From the NCBI GenBank assembly GCA_016937945.1, contig JAFGVP010000162.1:1-34977 (forward strand): DNA of 34,977 nt. Reading direction: 5' to 3'. This DNA comes from Pontiellaceae bacterium. GTDB taxonomy: Bacteria; Verrucomicrobiota; Kiritimatiellia; Kiritimatiellales; Pontiellaceae. Shown here piece by piece: positions 1 through 13,339 of this stretch (positions are counted from its first letter, which is position 1; every line of letters begins with the position of its first letter). The position numbers were made by a program, and so were the translations under genes. The notes below the pieces were generated by a model. The model made no database searches and had not been told where the DNA came from. It saw nothing but the letters and a program-made list of their open reading frames with translations.

Positions 1-133
1 GAAGTCATAGACACGGACCTACGACCTTTACAAAACCTACGACTCAATCCAGCTCCCGACAAGAGGTGCTCCGCGGAACGCTTACGAGGCAGGTGCACAC
101 GACACCACGTAAATAAAGAGCACACCCTCAACG

Positions 134-163
134 AAAAGAGGCCGGAACTCACGTTCCGACCTC
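134..163 (-). terminator. Intrinsic terminator after the 911-residue secreted protein gene
   Basis: On the minus strand an 11-bp stem (GAGGTCGGAAC / GTTCCGGCCTC, one G-U pair) closes a GTGA loop and is followed by TTTTCG. It lies about 60 bases past the stop of the minus-strand gene to its right, so it fits a Rho-independent terminator for that gene. The remaining bases 1-133 show no gene or structure I can support. Confidence 0.7.
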
Positions 164-221
164 CATCATATATGATTCGTCCTTTCAGCCTCCATTATTA
201 AAATGACGGGCCGAATCGGAT

Positions 222-2957
222 TTACTGAATCTCGATGCGGAAGAATTCCATATCCGCATCTGTCTGTACATTGGTTGAATACGTTGATCCATCACCGACA
301 ACGTTCCCTACCGTCTGCCAGGTTCCTCCGGAGAGAGTTGATTTCATCTGCAGGTTGTAGCCGGTGCCGACCTCTGTCAACCAGGACAGACTGACGGAGC
401 CCGATCCTGCCGTTACAATCATGATATCCGGAGCGGACGAAGGATGCGCCTGAAGCGGAGTATAGGCTGACAGGGCTTTAATCAAGGCTCTCTCACCATC
501 GCCTGACGGAAGGACCGTCGTACTGCCATCCTGCGCGAGGTTGAACAGCAGGCGTTCGCCGCCAAGTGCCGCACCAAGCGCCGTCGTATCTCCGGCTCCC
601 CAATGCGCAGCAATGATATCAGTTCCGATCGTTGTCAGAATTTCGCCTGTTCCGACGGTGCCGGATCCGGCTGCATTCAGAACGTTGGTTCCTTCGAACC
701 AGTCATATGCTCCGGGAGCAACCCCAAAGACTCCGTAGCCATCTGCTGTTACTACTGATTCCGCACCGGTCACCATATTCGTAATCACAGCATCGCCGCT
801 GTGCCAGCCCCAGCGACTGCCGGCATTACGCACAATATAACTGGAGAACACGACTACCGGATTCGGCAGGGAATTGAATGATGCACTGTTTTCCGAGTTA
901 TCATATGCACTGCTCGTGAATGAGCGGCCAACCATGAATAGATCCGCATTCACGATCTCGTTTGAATGTGCGACAAAGTCGCTATAATCACCGTAGGTGA
1001 TCTTGATCGGCCCCTGGAAGTTGTTATGAAGGAAGTCGATGAGAGGCTGATCCCCGCTCTGGCTCGTGCCGGAAATGAGCACATCCAGAATGTAGTTCGG
1101 CACCGTTGTAAACGAAAAGTTTACGTTATCGGTAACCCCACCGGATCGGACAACTTCCAACTCAATGTTATACACTGTATCATATTCCAGATCTGAAGAT
1201 GGCGAATAGGTGAAGGTCGTGACACCATTGACAGAACTTCTGGAGGCCTGCACGACGCTTGAGTTAACCCGCATTTCATAACTGACGATCTGAGATGACC
1301 AGTTGATTCCGATATCAGAAACAGTGACCATGATATCTTCATTCAGCGCAACCCCATTGCTTCCATCGACCGGATAGGTGGTGGCAATATATTCGGCTTG
1401 CGGCACCAGCGGCGTATAGCTGGCCAGCGCCTTAATCAGAGCAACTTCCCCTTGCCCAGTCGGAAGAATTGTAGCACCGTCGACCTGATTCAGATTAAAC
1501 AGCAGTCGTTCGCCGCCAAGCTGTCCGCCTGCCACATAGTCGCCGGCGCTCCAATGAGCGGAGAGAATGGCATTATCCACACCGATCGTCGCCAACAGTT
1601 CTCCGTCTCCGATGTCACCCAGTCCGGAGCGAGAAAAGCTGCCAGTTCCGGGGAACCAGTCATAGGATCCGGAAGAGAGACCAAAAACGGAAACCCCGGC
1701 ATTCGTTACCGTAGTTTCATTTCCATCAATTACCGTCGTGCCTAAGTCCCCGCTATGCCAGCCCCAGCGGTTGTCGGTAGCGCGGGTAAGATAGCTGGAA
1801 AAAGCAACAACGGGATTCGTCAGCGCATTGAACGCCGTTGACTTGTCATAATCAGCGAAGGCGCCGCTGGAAAGAGATCGCCCGACCATGAAAACATCGC
1901 TATTCATAATGAGAGCAGAATTGACGAAATAATCACTGAAGTCACCATAGACCACGTCGACATCCCTGAAGTTGTTTTTCAGGAAATCAATGAGGCTCTG
2001 ATCCCCTGCCTGACTCGTGCCGGACATCAGGACATAAGATTCCGGTGCCGTCGTAAAAGAGAACTCAATGGAGTCAGTCGCTGCGTCTGAGCGGTATATG
2101 TTGAACACGACCGAATAATCCGTCATGTAGGCGAGGTCTTCGGCGTAGGAAAAGGTCATACCCCAACTGTTGATTGCCGAGACAACACCGGATGAAACAT
2201 CGTTGGTTACACCGTTTTGGATGAGCAACATCTCAACATCATCCAATACCGATGACAAACTCACCGAACCATTCGTGGCCGTCACAACAATGTCCAGATC
2301 CGCAGGAATCAAAGCACCATGAAAAGGCACCGTCGAATAGCTTAGCTCAACAACGGGATCGCCCGCCGCCACACTCAGCTCTTCATCCGAGAAGTAGGTA
2401 TTGGTCGAACCAAAGGCAAACGCGTCAAACCGGAATCCATCTTCGCGCGCACCGACTTCAAACGTGTAGGTTCCGGCACTCGGAACAGTAAACGTCACCG
2501 GAGCTTCCCCGGATCCGCCAGTATCCGCGGAAACATTTATCCAATGATATTCCTCAAGGGAAAGTCCCCATGCGCCGTTGCAGGTTATCCAGTCCCCGTC
2601 AACCGTTTCATTCTTAGCCCCGAAACCATTTCCATAAAACATACTGTCATCGCCACCGACATTGGGGCCACAATAGGCACGGACATAGAGATCGTAGGTT
2701 CCTGCTTCCGGGAAATCCACCTCGTAACTGGCAACACGAGCAACTGTTCCGGGACTCCCCCCTGTACCGTTGCTGCCGGCCGCAAGATAAACACCTCCTA
2801 GGGCATTGACATCGCCTTGCGGAGCAAAATCAGCTCCAAGTGTTGCGGATACGGTTGTGGAATCCGATGAACCGTTTTCAGCATTGAAACCGACCAGCGC
2901 GGCCCCCGCCATAAACGGCAGGGCAGTCAACCCTGCAATCCATAGTATTTTTTTCAT
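222..2957 (-). CDS. Secreted multidomain protein with two copies of an unrecognised ~210-residue domain
   Basis: A 911-residue exported protein of unknown function. Residues 1-19 form a signal peptide (MKKILWIAGL..., AGA cleavage region). Residues 20-185 look like a carbohydrate-binding beta-sandwich (phrases such as AGTYDLYVRAY and AGTYTFEVGA). Two Ig-like segments (about 206-304 and 520-622, both ending in SFTT) each precede one copy of a repeated domain (308-517 and 626-835). Each copy opens with ISGTSQ-GDQ-LIDFL, continues with YGD-SDF, MVGRS and RWGWHSGD, and ends GGERLLFNL...ALIKAL-(A/S)YTPL. The last ~65 residues form a small beta module ending EFFRIEIQ that recurs in two other proteins of this window. 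The start is fixed by AAAGGAGAG just upstream of ATG. The repeat opens like an alpha/beta (flavodoxin- or amidotransferase-like) fold, but I do not recognise the family and assign no activity. Confidence 0.85.
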   Translation of the reverse strand: MKKILWIAGLTALPFMAGAALVGFNAENGSSDSTTVSATLGADFAPQGDVNALGGVYLAAGSNGTGGSPGTVARVASYEVDFPEAGTYDLYVRAYCGPNVGGDDSMFYGNGFGAKNETVDGDWITCNGAWGLSLEEYHWINVSADTGGSGEAPVTFTVPSAGTYTFEVGAREDGFRFDAFAFGSTNTYFSDEELSVAAGDPVVELSYSTVPFHGALIPADLDIVVTATNGSVSLSSVLDDVEMLLIQNGVTNDVSSGVVSAINSWGMTFSYAEDLAYMTDYSVVFNIYRSDAATDSIEFSFTTAPESYVLMSGTSQAGDQSLIDFLKNNFRDVDVVYGDFSDYFVNSALIMNSDVFMVGRSLSSGAFADYDKSTAFNALTNPVVAFSSYLTRATDNRWGWHSGDLGTTVIDGNETTVTNAGVSVFGLSSGSYDWFPGTGSFSRSGLGDIGDGELLATIGVDNAILSAHWSAGDYVAGGQLGGERLLFNLNQVDGATILPTGQGEVALIKALASYTPLVPQAEYIATTYPVDGSNGVALNEDIMVTVSDIGINWSSQIVSYEMRVNSSVVQASRSSVNGVTTFTYSPSSDLEYDTVYNIELEVVRSGGVTDNVNFSFTTVPNYILDVLISGTSQSGDQPLIDFLHNNFQGPIKITYGDYSDFVAHSNEIVNADLFMVGRSFTSSAYDNSENSASFNSLPNPVVVFSSYIVRNAGSRWGWHSGDAVITNMVTGAESVVTADGYGVFGVAPGAYDWFEGTNVLNAAGSGTVGTGEILTTIGTDIIAAHWGAGDTTALGAALGGERLLFNLAQDGSTTVLPSGDGERALIKALSAYTPLQAHPSSAPDIMIVTAGSGSVSLSWLTEVGTGYNLQMKSTLSGGTWQTVGNVVGDGSTYSTNVQTDADMEFFRIEIQ
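453..1082 (-). repeat. Second copy of the intragenic domain repeat
   Basis: It codes for residues 626-835 of the secreted protein. It is visibly homologous at protein level to the copy at 1407-2036: it shares ISGTSQ, GDQ-LIDFL, YGD-SDF, MVGRS, RWGWHSGD, YDWF-GT, GGERLLFNL and ALIKAL. The DNA itself has diverged, so the duplication is old. Confidence 0.85.
1407..2036 (-). repeat. First copy of the intragenic domain repeat
   Basis: It codes for residues 308-517 of the secreted protein. The two copies are separated by an Ig-like spacer (about 520-622) that is itself similar to the Ig-like segment before this copy. The duplicated unit is therefore probably Ig-like plus domain, about 317 residues. 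Confidence 0.85.
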
Positions 2958-3040
2958 GCTCTCTCCTTTTGGTTATGCACAGCTATACCTCTGATCCTCG
3001 TCACACAGAGGCACCCTCAATCGTTTGATTGTTTTCACGC

Positions 3041-3052
3041 ACAAACGCTTGT
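3041..3052. promoter_or_regulatory. Operator-like inverted repeat ACAA-N4-TTGT
   Basis: The sequence ACAA ACGC TTGT is a perfect 4-bp dyad, about 85 bases upstream of the start of the minus-strand secreted-protein gene. The size and position suit a repressor or activator half-site pair, but it is short enough to occur by chance. Confidence 0.2.
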
Positions 3053-3215
3053 TACAAATATCCAGAGAACCAGTTTTCGTATCTTAATTGATAAACAAAG
3101 CCGCCCGCAGAACGCACTGTTGCGCACCCGTCCACCAACAAATCAACCACTAACCCACTCATACCGAAAAAAATTCTCAGTGACCCAAGATACAACACCA
3201 AGGCCATTCCGTCAT

Positions 3216-3233
3216 GTCACTTAATCAAGTGAC
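3216..3233. repeat. Perfect 7-bp inverted repeat GTCACTT-AATC-AAGTGAC
   Basis: An exact dyad with a 4-base centre, about 140 bases past the GH2 stop. There is no T-tract right after it on either strand, so it is a weak terminator candidate and equally could be a protein-binding site. Confidence 0.4.
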
Positions 3234-3369
3234 GCCTTGCTTAACAGGCCCCCGCTGATCAGCCGCCAAATCCAATCCAAAGGCACTCCGCCCGTCTGGG
3301 CATCCGGCTTCGCCCTCGCAAAGAGGTCTTCTCCAGCCGGCATCTTCGGATAAAAATGGATTGAGACAT

Positions 3370-8593
<5,224 letters not shown>

Positions 8594-8604
8594 TGAAAAT
8601 CCTT

Positions 8605-9480
8605 TCAGCAGCTTCGAACCAGAGCGTCCGGAATTGCCCCGGGCTTTGTTGCGACCAACGCGCCGCGTTCATTCCCTTCCTCGGCGGCGGCTCGGGCATT
8701 TTTACCCTGAAGAAGAGCGGCTAGAAAGGCCGCGCTGAAGGCATCGCCGGCACCCACCGTATCGGTTGCATCCACACGCACACCCGGCACAATGGTGGAT
8801 TGGTCATCGCGTTCAAAAACAATGCAGCCATGCGGCCCGCAGGTGATGAGTATTCCCTGAACCGGAAACCGGTTGAACAGGTTGTCGGCAAAATCGCCAA
8901 ATCCCTTCTCCCTCTGGAACAGTTCCCGGTTCAGCAGTTCAGCCTCATCATCATTCAGCTTCAGCCAGGTTGTCTTTTGCAGGCTGGATATGATGATTTC
9001 CGTCGTCCAGAAATTCTGCCGCAGATTGACGTCATAAAACACAAGAGCACCGGGTAAAGCATCCAGCAATTGATTCAATGTATTGCGGGAAACAGCAGAT
9101 CGCTGTGCCAGTGTTCCGAAGCAGATGGCCCGCGGTGCGGCGTCCACAATCTGCTCCATATGCAGGGGAGAAACGGTGATGTTGTCCCAGGCGACACCCT
9201 CATGAATGATATACTCGGGAAACGCATTGATCAGTTTGACAGAGACCGTCCCCGTGGGATGAACGGAATCGCTGATTATCCAAGAAGTTTTAATTCCGAT
9301 CTCGTCCGCACGCTGCAGGGCCGCCCGGCCGAGATCATCATTACCAAGAGCGGAAACAATTGCTGTTTTCAGCCCGCAGATCTTTGCATGTGCCGCTAGG
9401 TTGAGCGGTGCCCCGCCGAGATGAGGGACATCATCTATCACATCCCAAAGCATCTCCCCGAATGAAAGTAGATCAATCAT
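8605..9480 (-). CDS. PfkB-family sugar kinase, probable fructokinase
   Basis: A cytoplasmic ATP-dependent carbohydrate kinase of 291 residues, the usual length for the ribokinase/PfkB family. The N-terminal substrate motif GGAPLNLA (22-29) and the C-terminal signature DTVGAGDAF, with catalytic base D246, are both intact. The short lid-less N-terminus and FGEMLWDVI opening resemble bacterial fructokinases. The start at 9480 has GAGGAA six bases upstream. It is immediately followed by the sugar porter. With a GH32 enzyme three genes upstream, phosphorylation of imported fructose is the most economical role; 2-keto-3-deoxygluconate or another sugar cannot be excluded from sequence alone. Confidence 0.88.
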   Translation of the reverse strand: MIDLLSFGEMLWDVIDDVPHLGGAPLNLAAHAKICGLKTAIVSALGNDDLGRAALQRADEIGIKTSWIISDSVHPTGTVSVKLINAFPEYIIHEGVAWDNITVSPLHMEQIVDAAPRAICFGTLAQRSAVSRNTLNQLLDALPGALVFYDVNLRQNFWTTEIIISSLQKTTWLKLNDDEAELLNRELFQREKGFGDFADNLFNRFPVQGILITCGPHGCIVFERDDQSTIVPGVRVDATDTVGAGDAFSAAFLAALLQGKNARAAAEEGNERGALVATKPGAIPDALVRSC

Positions 9481-9592
9481 GTATTCCTCGTATCACACTT
9501 ACCCGCAAGGGTAAGAAGGGGTCCCGCAGGACAGGCGGAAGTCAAACCTCATCCGGCGGAACCCTTTAATATTTACTTAACGGTCTGTCTGT
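9481..9592 (-). other. Hairpin-rich spacer before the sugar kinase
   Basis: Two adjacent stem-loops lie between the PEP-CTERM gene and the kinase. One is a perfect 7-bp stem CTTACCC/GGGTAAG with a 4-base loop (9498-9515), about 18 bases ahead of the kinase ATG. The other is an imperfect 12-bp stem (9516-9527 with 9556-9567) around a ~28-base loop. Neither is followed by a T-run. They may shape mRNA decay or translation within the operon, or partly terminate it; this is inference. Confidence 0.4.
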
Positions 9593-10099
9593 TTATATCA
9601 CGAAAAAGCGATGGATGAAAAGTGCTCCGACACCAAATGCACCGGTCAGTCCGATCGTGGCCGGCTCCGGAATTACGGTCAGCCAACCTGTACCAGAGAA
9701 CTGGCGTCCGGTACCATACAGCGAATTAATATCTGCAGCGGAATAGGTGCCGGCTCCCAGAACCGAATCCGTATAAACACAGGGAAAATCCACAGTCCCC
9801 CTGTCTTCCCCGTTAATCGTCAGATCGCAGATGCGGTTGGAACCGCTCGCGCCGTTTGCATAATGGACCAGCAGTGTATAGGTTCCGGCGGTCGGAACCG
9901 TAACGTTGTTCCACTCGGCAAACGAACCCTGCCCGGCATAATCGAGATAACCGGAACCGATATAGGGAAAGTGCTCGGTAGAGAGAACCACCCCGACCAT
10001 GGAGGATGTCAGGGCATGCACCGTCCAAGGCGCAAGAAAGGCCACGATGACGGCGAGATTAATATACGTCGTGTTCATGGTAAAGATGCGGAATTTCAT
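9593..10099 (-). CDS. Small PEP-CTERM protein with truncated carbohydrate-binding domain
   Basis: A 168-residue exported protein. After a signal peptide (about 1-29, ending VHA) comes a CBM6/35-like beta-sandwich core (HFPYIGSGYLD, EWNNVTVP-AGTYTLLVHY, FPCVYTD). A linker typical of other PEP-CTERM proteins follows (GTYSAADIN..GTGWL), then the sorting signal VIPEP (PEP at 144-146) and a hydrophobic helix. The tail is weakly basic (HRFF instead of an arginine run). The sandwich closely resembles residues 30-120 of the GH28/GH32 protein encoded just upstream. Here the EGEA-containing first strand and everything after the VYTD strand are missing, so it looks like a deleted duplicate joined to a foreign PEP-CTERM tail. 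AAAGG five bases before ATG supports the start at 10099. The role is unknown, perhaps a surface glycan-binding protein or a decaying copy. Confidence 0.8.
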   Translation of the reverse strand: MKFRIFTMNTTYINLAVIVAFLAPWTVHALTSSMVGVVLSTEHFPYIGSGYLDYAGQGSFAEWNNVTVPTAGTYTLLVHYANGASGSNRICDLTINGEDRGTVDFPCVYTDSVLGAGTYSAADINSLYGTGRQFSGTGWLTVIPEPATIGLTGAFGVGALFIHRFFVI

Positions 10100-10165
10100 A
10101 ACGCCTTTCTGCAGTCAGCGTTCGTCTGTTTTTATGGATCGGGGCCCGGGCAGCCGGAACGCGAT

Positions 10166-13100
10166 TCAGTCGCGCAGGGGCGCGGAATCCAGGCCCCATG
10201 CCGATCGCAACTTACTGACGCGCAACGAAATAATTTTTGCATCGCCGCCGACGGAATAAAGTTCCAGTCCGGTTTCCAGATTTTCGGGAAGGAAGCAGGA
10301 TGACAGCACGACATCGCCCTGATTTCCAAATAGCTCCAGGGAGGTGCGGTCCACCAAAATCCGCAGCTTAACTTTACCGTCAACCAGCGGCAACGTCGCG
10401 GACCGTCCAAGACAGGAAATCTGGTTTTCTGCATACCGGATCGTCTGGCCGTGCAGGCTCAGTCCGAACCCGGAAGCCTGACCGGGCTCAATCACCATCT
10501 CGATATCAAAGAGATCGCCCGAAATCGAAGCCAGCGGGTTGTTTCCGTTCTCTTTCAGCATGCAGTTCTGCAGTTCAAAGGAATCGACATAGAGGCTCTT
10601 AATCTCCTTGATCGGAGCCCGGCACAAGCGCACGCCATCCGGCAGCGTTCGTAGCTCCATCGTGCAAGGGAAACTCATCTGGCCGTTGAACGGCATGTCG
10701 GGATATTTACCGTCGCGCATCCAGCCGATAATTACCGTGCGCCCGTCCGGACTGTTGTTGAACGTCTGGGCCGCATAAAAGTTGCTGCCGAGATCGCCGA
10801 TGAAACGTTTCCCGTCCGTGGTAAAGGTTTTGCCGTCAAAATCCCCGATTTCATAGTCAAAGCTGGCATCATACAGCAGCCACTTCTTATTGTCCGGATT
10901 GCCGTCCACCGCCAGCTCCACAAAGTCCATGCACTCAAACACCCAGTCGCGTTCAAAGTCGCTGACGCGTTCCCAATCGACCAGATTGTCGGAATTAAAG
11001 AAGCGAACCCGGCCGGGTTGGCCTTGCTTAACCCAGAGCACCATGACCCATTTCTGGCTGGCTTCGTGCCAGAAAATCTTGGGATCCCGCTCCCCCGGAT
11101 CAAATCCCTGATTGGGCACAACGGCGCGTCCTTCGTTGATCAATGAAAACGTGCGGCCCTTGTCCGTACTGTAGGCCAGTGCCTGATAAAAGGGCTCATG
11201 CGCAAACGTAAAGCATGCAGCGATCGTCTGGATATCCCCTGTCTGCTTTCCGAGACTGTTGTTATGATCCACGACCGCAGTACCGGAAAAGATGGTTCCG
11301 CCGTCATAGGGAGCAATGGCATGCGGCAGCTGCGTCCAGTGAACCATGTCCTTGCTCACAGCGTGGCCCCACGTCATGTTTCCCCACTGCACGCCTTCCG
11401 GGTTGTGCTGGAAAAACAGATGATATTCGCCGTCGTAGTAGACGCATCCGTTCGGATCATTGATCCAGTTTTTCCGGGAGGTGAAATGGAACTGCGGACG
11501 ATATCGTTCGCCATAGGCGCCGCTCGCCTGTCCGGGCGTTCCGTTCCCCCGGTTTCCGATCGTATCGGAAAACAGTCTGGCCGGACGGGCATCGCCCGGC
11601 GAAACGGTTTCACTGCAGTTGTTGAACACAATGTTTTCCGCGTGCCGGACATAATAACCCCAGGCCGGATGATCGCCCCATTTGCCCACTTCAGGATAGG
11701 TTCCGTCATATTCCGGCGGCTCCGAAGGCCGCGTATCTTTTCCGCCGAGAAAGCTGTTTACTCGCACGTCATTCAGGGTGATGTCCTGAGGACGATAAGT
11801 GACTCGACCCACCGTTGTCCCGCTGATCAGCGCGCCCGTGGCATAACGAATATTTCTGGCATCGACATCATCAATCGTTACATTCCGCAACGTGCCCCAC
11901 TTTGCCTCCGCGCCTTCCGGACGATGGCCGCGTATGCCGCCGCCATGGATCAGATAGATCGGACTGGCCAGATTGGTCATCCGGATCCGGTTGTAGGTAA
12001 TATTGTTCACGTCCGCGCCGTCAATCACCTGAATACAGATTCCGACCAAGCCATTCTGCATGGAAATGTCTTCGAACACCGCATCAGTAAACGAGCCATA
12101 TGACAGAGTTCCAAACTTGATGAGATTGCCGGTCGTCACCAGCGACACGTTCTTGACCATGAGGTTTTTTACCCCCATGGCGGAACCGCTCTTCGGGCAG
12201 ATGGCGTCGTCTTCGCACCAGATGGCGCTGTTCGCGATAGTCACATCATGCGAATCGCAGATATCGATCCCATCCTTGTTCCATCCAAAGATCGAATGAA
12301 TGATGATGCCGTCGACCGCAACGCCCTTGCATTCAAGGAATACCAGATCCCACATGGCGGCGTCCTGAATCTGAATATCGCGAACGACCACGTTGCGCGA
12401 ACGGGTGATGTAGAGCGGCATCGGCCGGACAATTTCATCTTTCGGAGGCGCCCAGATTTCGCAGTCGCCGTTGCCGTCAATGGTGCCGCCGCCGCGAATC
12501 GTCAGGTTATCCGTGTCATCCGCCCAGATGAACGAGCGCCGGAGCTCCCAGCCGCCGCCCCCCCACGTGTCGGGTTTGGAAACGTTGGCATTGTCGGTAT
12601 CCGGAAGCGTGGCCGGATATTTATCATTATCCTGAATGGCTTTCAGCACCGCGCCTTCGGACAGCCAAAGCGTCATGTTTGACTTCAGCTTGATATGTCC
12701 ACACATAAAAACGCCGGGCGGAATCACGACGGTGCCGCCGGGCGTGCAGGCATCAATGGTCTTTTGGATGGGCCGCGTATTATCCCGCTCCCCGTTGCCC
12801 CGCGCACCATAATCCGTAACCTTGAACAGGCGGCCCTTCGGCGCATCCATCCCCCCTTCGGTAACCGCAATATTATCGACATTCGGCCCGCCGGCATCGG
12901 AGTTTGCGGTCAGGCGGATGGTATTCGTGCCTTTTTTGAGAGGGATGGTTACCCGCTTGAGATACGGCTTGGTCCAGTCTGTATAAATACATGGAAAAGA
13001 GAGAGATCCGCAGGCTACGCCGTTTACCGCCAGATCACAGGAACGGTCAGAACCTTCCGTTGCATTGGAATATCGGATCAGCAGCGAATAGTCGCCATCG

Positions 13101-13339
13101 GCCGGCACGCTGATCTGGTTCCATTCGACATAGGAATCCTTGCCCCCCATGTCAAGATAGCCGGAACCGATGTAAGGGAAATGGTAGGTCGACACACTCA
13201 CGTCCGACGATTTATCGCTGCACGCCTCTCCTTCAAACATGGTCGAAGTCAGCGCGCCGGCGGTACAGGGAAGAATCAGCGCCGCGACCGTTACGAATCC
13301 TGAATACATTTTGTTCATGACGTTTTTACTCAATTGCAT
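10166..13339 (-). CDS. Secreted GH28-like/GH32 fusion enzyme with N-terminal carbohydrate-binding domain
   Basis: A 1057-residue exported protein with two catalytic modules. The signal peptide ends at about residue 29 (CTAGA). A CBM6/35-like sandwich (30-163) is followed by a right-handed beta-helix of the GH28 pectinase superfamily (about 170-590). Its three acidic residues D356, D377 and D378 (NKDG, EDD) keep the exact 24-residue geometry of polygalacturonases, but the family histidine position reads GNL instead of GHG. A complete GH32 module (about 610-1057) carries WINDPNG (nucleophile D628), RDP (D752) and EC (acid/base E802), then the beta-sandwich. GH32 cleaves beta-fructosyl linkages (levan, inulin, sucrose). 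The purine-rich AGAGAGAG before ATG supports the start at 13339; an inner ATG at 13318 is the alternative. It is first gene of the unit with kinase, porter and GH2. GH32 activity is confident; the GH28-like substrate is unknown. Confidence 0.93.
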   Translation of the reverse strand: MQLSKNVMNKMYSGFVTVAALILPCTAGALTSTMFEGEACSDKSSDVSVSTYHFPYIGSGYLDMGGKDSYVEWNQISVPADGDYSLLIRYSNATEGSDRSCDLAVNGVACGSLSFPCIYTDWTKPYLKRVTIPLKKGTNTIRLTANSDAGGPNVDNIAVTEGGMDAPKGRLFKVTDYGARGNGERDNTRPIQKTIDACTPGGTVVIPPGVFMCGHIKLKSNMTLWLSEGAVLKAIQDNDKYPATLPDTDNANVSKPDTWGGGGWELRRSFIWADDTDNLTIRGGGTIDGNGDCEIWAPPKDEIVRPMPLYITRSRNVVVRDIQIQDAAMWDLVFLECKGVAVDGIIIHSIFGWNKDGIDICDSHDVTIANSAIWCEDDAICPKSGSAMGVKNLMVKNVSLVTTGNLIKFGTLSYGSFTDAVFEDISMQNGLVGICIQVIDGADVNNITYNRIRMTNLASPIYLIHGGGIRGHRPEGAEAKWGTLRNVTIDDVDARNIRYATGALISGTTVGRVTYRPQDITLNDVRVNSFLGGKDTRPSEPPEYDGTYPEVGKWGDHPAWGYYVRHAENIVFNNCSETVSPGDARPARLFSDTIGNRGNGTPGQASGAYGERYRPQFHFTSRKNWINDPNGCVYYDGEYHLFFQHNPEGVQWGNMTWGHAVSKDMVHWTQLPHAIAPYDGGTIFSGTAVVDHNNSLGKQTGDIQTIAACFTFAHEPFYQALAYSTDKGRTFSLINEGRAVVPNQGFDPGERDPKIFWHEASQKWVMVLWVKQGQPGRVRFFNSDNLVDWERVSDFERDWVFECMDFVELAVDGNPDNKKWLLYDASFDYEIGDFDGKTFTTDGKRFIGDLGSNFYAAQTFNNSPDGRTVIIGWMRDGKYPDMPFNGQMSFPCTMELRTLPDGVRLCRAPIKEIKSLYVDSFELQNCMLKENGNNPLASISGDLFDIEMVIEPGQASGFGLSLHGQTIRYAENQISCLGRSATLPLVDGKVKLRILVDRTSLELFGNQGDVVLSSCFLPENLETGLELYSVGGDAKIISLRVSKLRSAWGLDSAPLRD

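Larger units (their letters stand above)
2958..3369. other. Intergenic leader between the GH2 gene end and the 911-residue protein gene
   Basis: About 410 bases with no gene I can support. The part next to 2957 holds the ribosome binding site and presumably the promoter of the minus-strand gene. Two short inverted repeats sit there, AATC-GTTT-GATT (3019-3030) and ACAA-ACGC-TTGT (3041-3052), both of operator-like size. Nearer the GH2 stop is a perfect 7-bp inverted repeat (3216-3233). Bases 3240-3350 stay open in one minus-strand frame, reading through KMPAGEDLF and LISGGLLSK. This could be a gene remnant or an intergenic repeat and is not called as a gene. Confidence 0.5.

Noticed and set aside
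453..2036. DNA-level repeat suggesting a mobile or phase-variable element
   Set aside because: The two copies are similar only at protein level and form an old in-gene domain duplication.
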